Origin: Branchiostoma belcheri
Lineage: Eukaryota; Chordata; Leptocardii; Amphioxiformes; Branchiostomatidae
Length of the DNA stretch: 64,000 nt
Direction of reading: 5' to 3'
Assembly (NCBI RefSeq): GCF_001625305.1
Contig: NW_017804509.1
Span: forward strand, 142,783 to 206,782
Position 1 is the stretch's first letter. Each line of letters begins with the position of its first letter. The notes under the pieces were generated by a model that was not told the origin of the DNA, did no database searches, and saw only the letters and a list, made by a program, of their open reading frames with translations. The position numbers were made by a program, and so were the translations under genes. Positions 12,203 to 44,000 of the stretch are shown one piece after another.

Positions 12203-13639
12203 CAAAACTCAGCTTTCTCGTTACGGAACAGGCTGTCTGAGATCCGTGTCGGTGCTTGTTCTTATTTTTATTTATTCACATATATTTATTGAGCATTAGG
12301 CAAGATTCACAGTTACTTAAATGACGCCTTCTACTCAAAAAAATAGGGGATAAAACACAATGACAAAATACTTTTTTTTTCTTTATCACAAAACAAGGCT
12401 CATAAGAGCCACTCAAATGTTTTGGGTTACTGTACTAGACAATGTGGACAGATGTTTGTTGGCCTTAATACATTTTTGTACAATACATACATAATTACAA
12501 ATGGGTAAAAGAAAAATTAGTATAAACAAGTTGGTGATCTAACAGTTACGAGAATCCACTTGTACAGGGCTGTACTCCTTTGCTGGCGTGGGTTGCTTGT
12601 GTTGTATATAAAGGCGTGTGCTTTGGGAGTTTTTTCTTGTCCGTTCCCCAAGAGGCGACTGATCCGTATCTGTATCGGTATAGTCGGTATAACCGCCCTT
12701 TAGCGTAACACACCAGCTTATCAACTAACATGACCAATACTGGTTCAGAATTGACAAACGTGACCAGCCAAAATCTTGTCTGCTGTTCTTTGTCCATGAA
12801 GTCCATGTGCATATCCTGGCAAGACATGCATAGTGCAGTGTCTCAACTTAACATGGAATGGAAGTGTAAAGGAATATACATCTTGATACAAATTTAACTC
12901 AGTACAATGTAAGTGTCGGTGCTTGGTTCTGCTTGGTTTGATACTCATTTTTGCTGGCGTGGGTTGCTTGTGTTGTACAAGGCGTGTTCCTTGGGAGTTT
13001 TTCTTGTCTTCCCCAAGTGGCGACTGAGCGGTGTTGACGTGATTACTCACTGTTGTCTTTACCGTCAGGAACTGTGTAGAGGCTGTCAGCAGCTTCCGAC
13101 AACGCGATGCAGCTGGAGGGGAAACCACGCATTTCCCCCTACACGATCTTTCGCACAGTTGGCACACATGCAGTTTAATCTATTTTAAAACAGTTAGATA
13201 TCAAGGCATCTTAAGCTATAGAGAACAAAAATCTTTCTCAGTGGTTTTTCAGTGGCCACACAATGGTCTCCAAGGCCAAGGTCTTGCAACGATCATTCGC
13301 ACAGTTGGCATGTAGCTTTATCTATTTTAAAATATCTAGATATAAAGGCATGTTGAGCGTGCAAAAAGTAACCAATCTTATAGTTAATTTTCAATGATTG
13401 CTGAATGATATCTTCAACGTCTCGTCTTGCAATGATCTTGTAATCACTGGTCTTCCGATTTTCCCTGATGTTTCTTTGACCCATGGAGCTCGCGAGGCTA
13501 AGAAGCATCCTTTTGCGAGTTTTGCCACAAACGTGTTAGATAATGACCAACTGCAGCAGTGACACTGACGCGCGGGCAAGATTGATACATTTTCTGCCGG
13601 CTAAAAACTGAAATTGTTGAACTGATTAAAAACAGCCTG

Positions 13640-13975
13640 TAACAAGAGAGCTGAATTTTGCAGGATGTTAGCACGACTATCAGAAGTCAATTGAAAGACG
13701 AACATATGTTTGTGAAATGCGATAGACTTAAGAACTTCTGGAATAGAGTTAATGTTGTCAAGGATGTAACGCACGATGAAGTTTTGCTAAGTTCAGAAGA
13801 ATGTAACATATTAACAATCGCTAAGTATGCCATCTATGTGTCCTGGTTAAGACATAAAGATGACCACAGAAAACTGCAGAAAGATGATGTAGTTAATACC
13901 TTCCTTTATTACTGTTCCATATTAACTGTGCAATATTTGTTAACTGTGCAATATTTGTTTCTTTGTTTTTAAACT
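13640..13975 (+). mobile_element. LINE (non-LTR retrotransposon) 3' fragment, C-terminal end of ORF2
   Basis: The open frame from 13658 to 13972 contains HMFVKCDRLKNFW followed by an ILTIAKYAIYVSW segment. These resemble the C-terminal region downstream of reverse transcriptase in L1/Tx1-type LINEs (a Cys-containing motif, then [F/W], then IAK-Y-I). The reverse transcriptase core and endonuclease are missing, so it is a 5'-truncated copy. An ATTATTATATA stretch about 75 bp downstream may be its tail. The assignment rests on family memory only. Confidence 0.5.
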
Positions 13976-14510
13976 AGCATATAATTCAGCACTACTTATT
14001 AGTTGCGCTGCAACATGCTAGCGATTGTACTCTTTTATCTTCGATCAATCAATAAACAATTATTATTATATACACATGAGTACACTTTGTACACTAAGCT
14101 TTGCTGAGAATTTGTTATGACATACATGTATCAATGAACATTTGTATTTAATAAAGTGCCGTGGCGGACACGGAAAAGTTAAAAAAAAAAAAAGAAATGT
14201 CGTAAGCTTGCAATCACACGAAGATTGCATGCGCACGAGGTTTGTGACAGGGTCCTTGGTCCAAAGGAACGGGACAAAAAAAATGATGATTCGTGTCTTA
14301 GAAATGTGAACGTGATCTGTACTTGCTCGGTTTCCGTCGGCTTGATTTACATCCTCGATCCAGGACAGGGTGCGAGGTCGAGGGGTCGCCATTTTCGGCT
14401 TCCGACAAATACTGATTCTGGCGTGGCTCTGAGGCGAAGTCGAAGCAATTTACGGTTTGTAAAGTTTAACACTGTAGGGAAGAAGCTCGATGTTGTGCGA
14501 GACTGGCTCA

Positions 14511-15381
14511 TGACGTCACAATCAAACGTAAAATTTTTTTCCCTGTAAATTACGTACATTAGCTCAGGAACTTCTTTGCATCTAACATGTACGCAGTGAC
14601 GTCAGAATCAAACGATAGATCTGCTGCGCCTAATAAATCTGTTCTAGTTTCTTTTTTCGAGCCAAGAATGACGTTAAAGAGCTCTGGCGACGCAGATTGA
14701 ACTGATGACGTCATAATCAAACGACACACCTGCTGTGGTGTAACTTTTTCTCTGTGACAATCACGTGCTGAGCCTTTCTGGCAGCTCGGATGTCCTAGTG
14801 ACGTCATAATCAAACGAGAGAGACCTGTTGGGCCAATTTTGCAGTCTGTGATAATCACCTGCTAAGCTTTCTGGCAAGCTCGGATTGGCCGAGTGACGTC
14901 ATAATCAAACGATAGGACACCTGCAGGACCAACTTTCTTTTCTGAAAGAATCGCGTCTGACAGCACATTTCTGATGACGTCATAATCAAACGATAGCTCA
15001 CGTGTCGGACCAACGTTTTTTTCCTGTCAGAATCGCGTGCTGTACTTTTGGGCAGCTCGAATTTACCTAGTGACGTCATAATCAAACGATAGGCCACCTG
15101 CAGGGACATTTTTTTTCTTATGTCAAAATCACGTGTCCGAAGTTTTCTGTCAGCTTTAATGTACCTATTGACGTCATAATCAAACGATAGGCCACCTGCA
15201 GGGACAACTTTTTTCCCCTGTCAGAATTCGCGTGTCTGAGCTGACACCTTTCTGGCCGCTTGGTTGAACCTACTGACGTCATAATCAAACGATACTACAC
15301 CTGTCGGGCCAGAGACGCATGTCTGATAGTGCATTTTTGGCAGCTTAAATGTACCTAGTGACGTCATAATCAAACGATATC
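14511..15381. promoter_or_regulatory. Ten-copy tandem array of CRE-containing units
   Basis: TGACGTCA occurs at 14511, 14597, 14706, 14799, 14894, 14975, 15071, 15169, 15274 and 15359, spaced 81-109 bp. Nearly every copy continues as TAATCAAACGA (the first two have CA or GA in place of TA). The intervening 60-80 bp are related but more diverged (CACCTGCAGGG, TTTTTTCCCTGTCAGAAT). The last copy lies about 600 bp upstream of the MLCK start codon at 15962. The full palindrome is the CREB/ATF site. The array may be an enhancer or simply a minisatellite; strong conservation of the core relative to the spacer favours the former. Confidence 0.75.
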
Positions 15382-15961
15382 TAGGCCACCTGCAGGGACA
15401 ACTTTTTTTCCCTGTCAGAATTCGCGCGTCTGAGCTGACACCTTTCTGGCAGCGCGGAAGTACGCAATCGCGGTTGAATCCGGCGTCAAGAAGCTCAGCG
15501 TTAGCGCCCGGATGGGGCAAGTGTCTACAGCTCAGCCCTTTGCGGTCTTGTCCAAATACTACTGAGTATCACCGAGCCAGGCAGCCGGGGTCGAGGTAGT
15601 CTCTACCAGACTAACTACGCTGGCTACATATAGGAGAATATTTGCCAGGGGAGTTTGGCCGCCTTGTAGGTTTGACTGGCCGCGCAGGCAGGGAAAGAAA
15701 CTACCTCCCCGCGGCCGGACTCACTCGGCCAATTTTAATCTCTTTTTTTGCCGAATCCGTATTCCCGTAGAAAGGCCTGGTAGAGGCTTGGGTCTAGGCA
15801 TAGGCGAGCGGGTCGCCCGCGCGGCCCCCATCGCGTATCGGGTAACACGAGCCGCATTCTGGGCATACGTGAGACGTAGCGGGAACACAGGGTGGTGTGG
15901 AAGCAAACACAAGAAGACACAACTCGACAGCGGAGTGAGTTAGTAAGGCGGCAGCGCAAGG

Positions 15962-36859
<20,898 letters not shown>

Positions 36860-38540
36860 GCTTGGAAGTTCATTTGTGTCTATATTATGAAGCAAGTTTG
36901 AACTGAACACAAGAAATTGGACTATCAACTGTCTCCAGTCTTTGTCCAGGATGCAGTCACAGAAGCAGTGAATTGTGCATTCCTTGACGAAAACTGGAGT
37001 TGAACAGTTGAAAAGTTCAATTTCTTGCGCTGGAAATTATTCAAACTTGTTTCAGTATGAGGAAATGTAGTTATTTCTATATTTCTCATTTTGTATGATA
37101 TCTGGTGTTGAATATGTAAAGTTTTAACTTAAGTTATGGTAAAGTCAGCAAGTGTAAATGTAATTATCATGGTAAGAATGTAAGTGTATCATACTTAGCT
37201 ATATAGGGCTGATGATATTCTAAATAGTTTTCTATCAAAAAGGTATCGAATATTAGTGCATCTTGCTCATAAACGTATGTGCAAGAAAAGATTATAACTC
37301 AAGACAGAGGGCTATTGTCAAATTCAAAGGAGGAACCAAGGACTTGGTTGTACATGTACATCTAGTTAATCATGAAGCTTTCACAGAGCACCAACACTGT
37401 ATAATACTAATCACACTTAAGCTTGTTTACCTTGTCAAGACAACACTTTTGCAAAGCTTATATGAGGTACAAAATGTTCTTACACCCCATACATTCATTT
37501 CGTGCAAAAATCAGAACCAGGAAGTCACAATTCTGTGGGCATAGAATGCAGCATTGCTGTTGTTTTGAAAGGTCATGAATGGGCAATGTCCTGCAGTCAC
37601 CATCTAAATGCTCTAAGAATAGCTGACCGGGTTTCTATTTTAGTAATGCTGTGTGTATACAATCTGAAAGGTTAAATGCATTGCATGCATTTTCAACTGA
37701 CAGTACCATAGACCAGCTGACCTAGATCAGCCACATGAAATGTCACACACTTGGAAGCCTGCAAATGATTCATAGATTCTGGGAGCTCTAGAAAAAGTCT
37801 CTATCTGCAAAGTTGCATACATGTATATTGCCAGTGGTAGAAAAGCTGTATGATTATAAAAGGTTATTCACAGTAAATGCCTTAAAATTGCAATGCAGTA
37901 CACAGTAGATTTGCATAGTTAGGGACTACACAAGAATAAGTCATGTAAATTACTTTTAAAGTCTAAGATTTGATAATTCTCGTGTTACGTATGCCATTGG
38001 TACTATTTTTACTATTTATTGTTTTCTACTTATTGTGAATGTGTCTTGTCTGTGCAATACAGTGTATTTTGGATATTCCTCTTTTAGTATATTGTACTTT
38101 TGCATTCAATGTTAGGCTAAGAGCAAAAGAAGTCTGACCACTGCAATTATAGCACTTAATTTAGCTTCAGACACTTTGTAAGCTATCTTGTTTCTGGTTT
38201 TGAAAACTAAACCTAGAATGAAGTCATTGTCATTTTGGTCAGTAATAGTCATTTTTACTTGTTATATGTTATGTACTAACTGTTGCTTGTATTTTCTTAA
38301 TTTATTTGCTCAATACTGTACATAGGCAAAAACCATGTATATATACTTTATAGTCACTGTAAAAATGCTACAAACTACACCAAGTTAGCTACATAAGGAA
38401 AATATCATGATAAATTGAAACAGAATATCATAGGCCAGGCCAGTTTTGTCAACATTTGACAGCATTGCTGAAAAATGAAAAGTTTCTGATAGAACTATTT
38501 TTGGACATTTTAAAAGAAAGCAGATACATGTAAAAATCAG

Positions 38541-38696
38541 GGCTTGAAAATCTCGCCTGTGACTTGCAATTTAAGTAATGCTTTTGATATTGCAAAAAAA
38601 ACTACAAACTTGCAATTTTGAAGGCATATTAAAGATTCAAATTTGACAACATGCATCCCATATTGCAAGTAACAGAAAAGGTATTCGAGCCCTGAC
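38541..38696. repeat. Non-autonomous DNA element with CAGGGCTTGAAA ends
   Basis: It starts CAGGGCTTGAAAATC and ends ATTCGAGCCCTG, inverted partners of the CAGGGCTCGAAAT terminus common among hAT-like elements. It is 156 bp long without coding content. No clear target duplication was seen. Confidence 0.5.
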
Positions 38697-39662
38697 ATAG
38701 CTGATATGATTATACTTCAAAAGAATTTGGATAAATTTTGTTTTTAAAAACTTCTTGGGTGAGTGTATTTCTTCAGCATATATAGTTGTTGTCGTTTGGA
38801 AAGGCCAGACTATTTTTCAGAGCTAGAAGCAACCATAGGAGTTAACTGGAGGTAGGAAACAACGGATACCAGGCTATAAAAAACAGAATTGATGGCTGAA
38901 ACAGACTGGAGCTAAATATGGTCATTTCCCAGGCTCAGGAACATTCTTATAACATTCAAAAACTGGGCAACAATAAATCATAATATAATGTCTTTCCACT
39001 TAGTATGCAGGTGTTCAGATCAAACACATATTAAGTTCTTTTGAAACTGCTCTTTCTGCAATAATATTCACACGCACACAGAAGCTTTGTCAATAAACAA
39101 TCAGAATTGATGATTTCACTCTAGATCTTTTCAAGAACAGTACTAAAACTTGGAAAAGGAGAGAATATATATCTAGTTACAAAATTTCAAAGGAAATGGA
39201 TAGCAATGGTTGCCTGCCTCACTATATGCTGACATGCAACAAACATGGCTTTTAAGACAAAGAAGAAGGTCTCCCATGCTCTTATGCTGAGCGTAGGGTG
39301 GTGCCCATCTCCATTTCCGTAGCCCTTGGGCGACACACAGTTGTGCAAAGCAATACAGCAGGGGGCTAGTCCACTGGTAGTGCTGTGTGTATATAAGACA
39401 AAAAGCCCTTTAATTGGACACTGTAGTGAATTTTGATTAACGGAAAAAAAACTGCATCTTGCTTCTAAGTTTCCCCACTTTCCCACTCCTTATATGCACA
39501 GCAGCAAATAACAACACTATGCATCTAATGTGACAGCTGTAAGACCCCACACCATAAAGGATCTGTGGGTCAAGAATGGGCAACATCCATAACCACTTAG
39601 TGTCAGTGGAGAATGCAGGCTGTACTTTTCTCGTCTTCTCATGTCAGTTGAGAATGTGTGTC

Positions 39663-40038
39663 AAAACCAGGCCTTGAAATTAACTTTTCTTCCAATTGTC
39701 CCAGCACTGTCCCAAAAATAAAGTCAATTGTCCCGAAGTGAGGATGAAATGTCCCAATTGCAACCTGTTTTTTGTTATATGACTTCAACTTAAAGTCAAC
39801 ATTATTTTGCTTATTTTCAGTCCCAGGTGCACTATGATTGCAGAGTAGACAGGAAATTTGGGGGCACTTTTCCTGATCCAAAAGCAGGGACGTGTGCCTG
39901 ATAAACAAAAGAAGGGCTGACATTCTGATGTTGATTTTTTTCTATTGTCCCAAAAATATCCCAAAGTGTCTTTTTAGTTGTCCCAGCCTAAATTTTAGTG
40001 GTCCATCGCCTCTGGACCACCTTTAATTTCGAGCCCTG
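39663..40038. repeat. Non-autonomous DNA element with CAGGSCTYGAAAT ends
   Basis: CAGGCCTTGAAATTAAC at the left and TTTAATTTCGAGCCCTG at the right are inverted termini of a 375-bp unit. Internal inverted stretches with TGTCCCAAAAATA occur. Related single ends are seen at 43740 and 49231. Confidence 0.55.
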
Positions 40039-40115
40039 CGAAACATTTGAATATCTAAATGTAAAGTTAAGGGATGTAGACCTTTTGAAGGGAATGTTAA
40101 GCTATTTGTCATGTG

Positions 40116-40435
40116 TTTAGGGGGAGCCACACCACAAGCATGTTGATAGCCATGCCTTCAAGTACCAGAGTTATCGACCAAGGATTGAGGTGTTCAAGAA
40201 TTCATTCTTTCCTAGAAGTATTGCAGAGTGGAACTCGCTGTCACCAAGTACAGTAGGGGCATTGTCATCAGATAGATTAAACAATGTCTAGAGTTAGTAT
40301 TCAAGGGTTAGGTGTAACAAATCGATCGGTGAAATGTAGCCAGCTGCCGCCGCGCTGCGTGCCTGCGAAGCTGGTGTGTTACGCATAAAGATGGTTATAC
40401 CAGCTATACAGATACAGATACACACTGATGAGATA
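40116..40435 (+). mobile_element. LINE 3' end: reverse-transcriptase C-terminus plus tail
   Basis: The frame ending TAG at 40291 reads YQSYRPRIEVFKNSFFPRS then IAEWNSLSPSTVGALSS, the typical last segment of a CR1/Jockey-type reverse transcriptase (SFFPR-[ST]-I-x-x-WN-x-L). It is followed by the GC-rich tail with TGCGTGCCTGCGAAGCTGG and a CAGATACAGATA end. It is strongly 5'-truncated. It links the 50-bp minisatellite at 19327 and other tail fragments to a LINE. Confidence 0.7.
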
Positions 40436-41040
40436 AGATATACACAATATGTAGTTCGAGAATGCTTTAAAAACAAAAACAAAACTGTAACACTAATCAC
40501 TACGTTGAAAATATCTGACCCATACATGTAAATGTCCAAAACCCAAATCAAAATTATGAGAATGACTATGCATAGCAACACCAGGATCAATAAATATGAC
40601 ACAAACAACAATTTCATAATCATTGCATTTTACTTGTTGACAACAGGCAGACATAAATATCATAAAAGTCCTTTTGTTCATATTAACAACATATATATTA
40701 TACTGTGATAAAACAAAATGTTCAACATATGCAGTGATAAAACAGAACACTATTTTCACATACCCAAATATACAAGAACAACCTATCTAAAAGCTACACA
40801 AGTAAATAACAGTATTTGTTACAACATTTTCTCAGAAGAAAAACGTTGCAAAAATCATCAAAGCTTTTCTTCCTACTTCCAGACCGTTCAACATCTAAAA
40901 CTACTAATCTAGCTACATGCAACATTGTATGCTGAACTTGAACAAGAACGCTTTTTTATATATTTGATATATCATAATCTTATGTTTTAACCCTACATTT
41001 CAGCATATTTCAACTATGAGGAAACGGAGGGAAAAGACTA

Positions 41041-44000
41041 TTAGAACAGCATGGTCTGGAGTGACTTGCGAACTGCTGCCATTTCTTGGTGTTGCTAAAA
41101 GAAACAAAAAGACAGAAAAGGTTTCAGTTTGGTGTCTCTTTATTCAAAATACTTATTTTCTGAAATTCCAGGCTCTAAATCAAATATTCTAATCATGGTA
41201 CAGACGTGTGTGACATAAATGCCTGCTAGTAAAAGTTATGTCATGATATTCAATGTGGGCCAAAAGATGTAAAATTTTGCTTTGTCTATATTTCATTTTC
41301 ATTTTTTTCAAAATTGTTTTATGCATTTCATTAACAAACAGTTGCATTGCTTGTTATGTTTGTTCAAAAACATGTAAGTGCCATCCTCTAATTAATATAT
41401 AAGTGGAGTAAAAATTGGAAAGGGGTAGCCAGCAGCCTAAGTACTAAGCAGGAAGACATTTTTAAATAAATTTGTAGTGTGTTAAAAGATACTACTTACA
41501 GTTACAGAAATTCTACCACAAAGGGGCAGGAAGTAATACATACCTGGAGTTGCGAGATCCAGTTTCTTCTTCCGCATCAGGGAAAATTAGTGAACGCAAA
41601 GACAACACAACCAGAAACAGGGTGCACATAAATAGCCTACAGCTACATTGTATGGGCAACAGGTGGTCTAAGAGTTATTCCAACTAAACATGTTGTTAGC
41701 ACAAAGATACCCACAACCAGAAATGGTGAATAGCTACAGCTACATTGTATGGGCAACAGGTGGTCTAAGAGCTATTTCAACTAAACGTTCATGTTGTTAC
41801 GTCGATGAAGGTTAGACATCCAGGTAATACAATACGCCAAAAAGCAGTTACTCAAGCAACTGGATATGATTTTGGAAATTATATCCAGTTGCTTGAGTAA
41901 CTGCTTTTTGGCGTTAATGTTGTTAGCACAAAGATTTCTCTAAAAGAGGGAAGTAAAATAGCCTTCAGCAGGCTATCAAACATGTAGGATTTATGCATGC
42001 TCACAGGACAGAGGCAACTGGCGAGCTGCCATCAAGCCTCAGTTGTGCAGTGCAAGCATGTCTAACCCTCGAAAGACGGGGGGATAACAGACGATAAACC
42101 GGACAGTGAGTGAGTGAGTGTAAAATTGCATGACTTGAACAATGTCAGTTTTGTACATGAGCTCACCGTATCCATGAGAATCTTCTTCTGCAGTAGAGCC
42201 ATCTCCTTCCTGAGCTCCACCTGCATGGAGCCCTGCTGGTCCTGGTGGCACTGCTCCAGTTCATCCATGCCCTAAAGGGGTTAGAGGGGAAAGGTTGGAA
42301 TTTTGGGAGTCAAAGGGTAAGGTTGAAAGAGTGTATGCAGGGTCACACTGTGAGTTCCACCTGCATGGAGCCCTGCTGGTCCTGGTGACACTGCTCCAGC
42401 TCATCCATGCCCTAAAGGGGTTAAAGAGGAAAGGTTGACAGCTAATAGGTAAAGAGTAAAGGTACATTGTAGGGACAAGCTTAAAGAGAGGTAAAAGTTG
42501 GGGCTGTTTGTATTTACAATGTACATGTAGATATTGACTTTATCAATGGTCACCAACTGAACAAAATTAACTGCCATTTGGAAAGTATCCTGACAGTAAC
42601 ACATTGAGAATAAACAGGGGTGACCAAAGTGCTTGGCTAAATAAACATTGCTCTAGTAACTACTTGAACAAGAATCATGGTTCACTTCAGTTGAGGATCT
42701 TAAAACAAGAAGAGAATAACTCTGGTAACTCAAACTTCACATTCAACAATAAAATTCATCTTCAGTACAGTTAAATCATTGAGGGCTAAAATATCGCTTG
42801 TACTTGTTAGTAGAACATTTTTTTACTGTCTTTGAAAACACTGACCTTAGTGTACTGGTCGTGCAGCTGCCTGAGAGTCTTGAGCCGCTGACTCTGGATG
42901 ATCCTCTGCTGCTGGAAGAGCTTCTGCTGCTGCTTGAACAGGTTCTGCAGCTTCTCCTCCTGCTCCTTAAACTTCTGGATGTCCGACTCCCACTGGTTCA
43001 TCACCGTCTGAACCTGCGTCTGGTACTCACCACTCAACTTAGTCCTGGAAAAAAGTATTTCTACCTTTAACAGGCACACAATGTAAAGAATTGTTTAATT
43101 CGGGCCTTTCTAGTCCCCTAACCAGAAAACTTCTGGATGTCCAACTCCCACTGGTTCATCACGGTCTGAACCTGGGTCTGGTACTCACCTCTCAACTTGG
43201 TCCTGGAAAAAAGCATTTCTACCTTTAACAGACTTAGGAGTAGTTATTGCTTGAGGTTAGAACCATTGTAGTCCTGGGTCTGGTACTCACTGCCGGCTTG
43301 GCCCATTCTAGTCCCCTACACCAGGCCACTTCTGAGTACCGTAGTCCAAATGGTGCATAACTGTCTGTACCTGTGACTGGTACTCACTGCTCAACTTGGT
43401 CCTGGAAATTCAGGCAAAATTTGTTCATCATACAGTAAAGCTATGCCATGAACTCATTGGTTTGAACCATTCTAGTCCCCTAACCAGGCAACTTCTGGAT
43501 GTCTGACTCCCACTGGTTTATCACATACTGTACCTGGGTCTGGTACTCACCACTCAACTTGGTCCTGGAAATTCACTGATCATTCAGGCAGTACACTGAG
43601 AGATAACCCGAGATTCAAACCCCTGACCTTGCAATTCAGATACAGAATTGTCAATCAAATCACCTGAACCTCACCTCACCTCACCTCACCTATCCCTTCA
43701 CCTCAAATCACCTGCACTGTATGATATAAAACACAAACCAGGGCTCGAAATTCATTTGGGAATAGGTGCACTGGTGCACCCAACCAAAAAATTTAGCTGC
43801 CCCAAATTTTTTTGGGTGCACCATATAGAACAAAACCTAATTACAGATCTTACTGGTCCTCTTCTGAGCTTAAATTTGAAATAAGAGCTAACTTCAAAAT
43901 CTTAAACAAGTACTACAACAGAGATTTTATTATTTTACACTTAGATGTCAAGAATATCACCTGCACTGTATGATACAAAACACAAACTCAACTTGTACAC

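Larger units (their letters stand above)
3960..13640. other. 3' flank of the IQ gene and intergenic DNA without recognisable genes
   Basis: No open frame here looks conserved or spliced. The first few hundred bases should be 3' UTR, but no clear polyadenylation site was found close to the stop. The interval contains foldbacks at 8580-8772, 9944-10108, 10207-10630 and 11530-11617, a GC-rich patch at 7330-7550, a repeat at 7100-7185 shared with 35330-35420, a 22-bp tandem repeat at 12122-12202, and a duplicated segment (12580-12665 and 12945-13030). Confidence 0.6.
36860..41040. other. MLCK 3' UTR and convergent intergenic region with SYCP3
   Basis: No coding exon is visible. AATAAA hexamers lie at 38972 and 39092 on the plus strand, so the MLCK 3' UTR may be about 2.1 kb, though these may be fortuitous. 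The region contains two elements with CAGGGCTYGAAA-type ends (38541-38696 and 39663-40038) and a LINE end (40116-40435). Confidence 0.5.

Noticed and set aside
14559-15520. Minus-strand open frames with repeated YRLIMTSL peptides
   Set aside because: The peptide is the translation of the CRE core repeat; the frames break between units and have no splice context.
41559-41585. Possible extra SYCP3 micro-exon (minus strand, ...CTCCAG before GTATG)
   Set aside because: The lengths from available AGs (22 or 25 nt) would break the phase, while exons 5 and 6 join directly in frame and match the known C-terminus.
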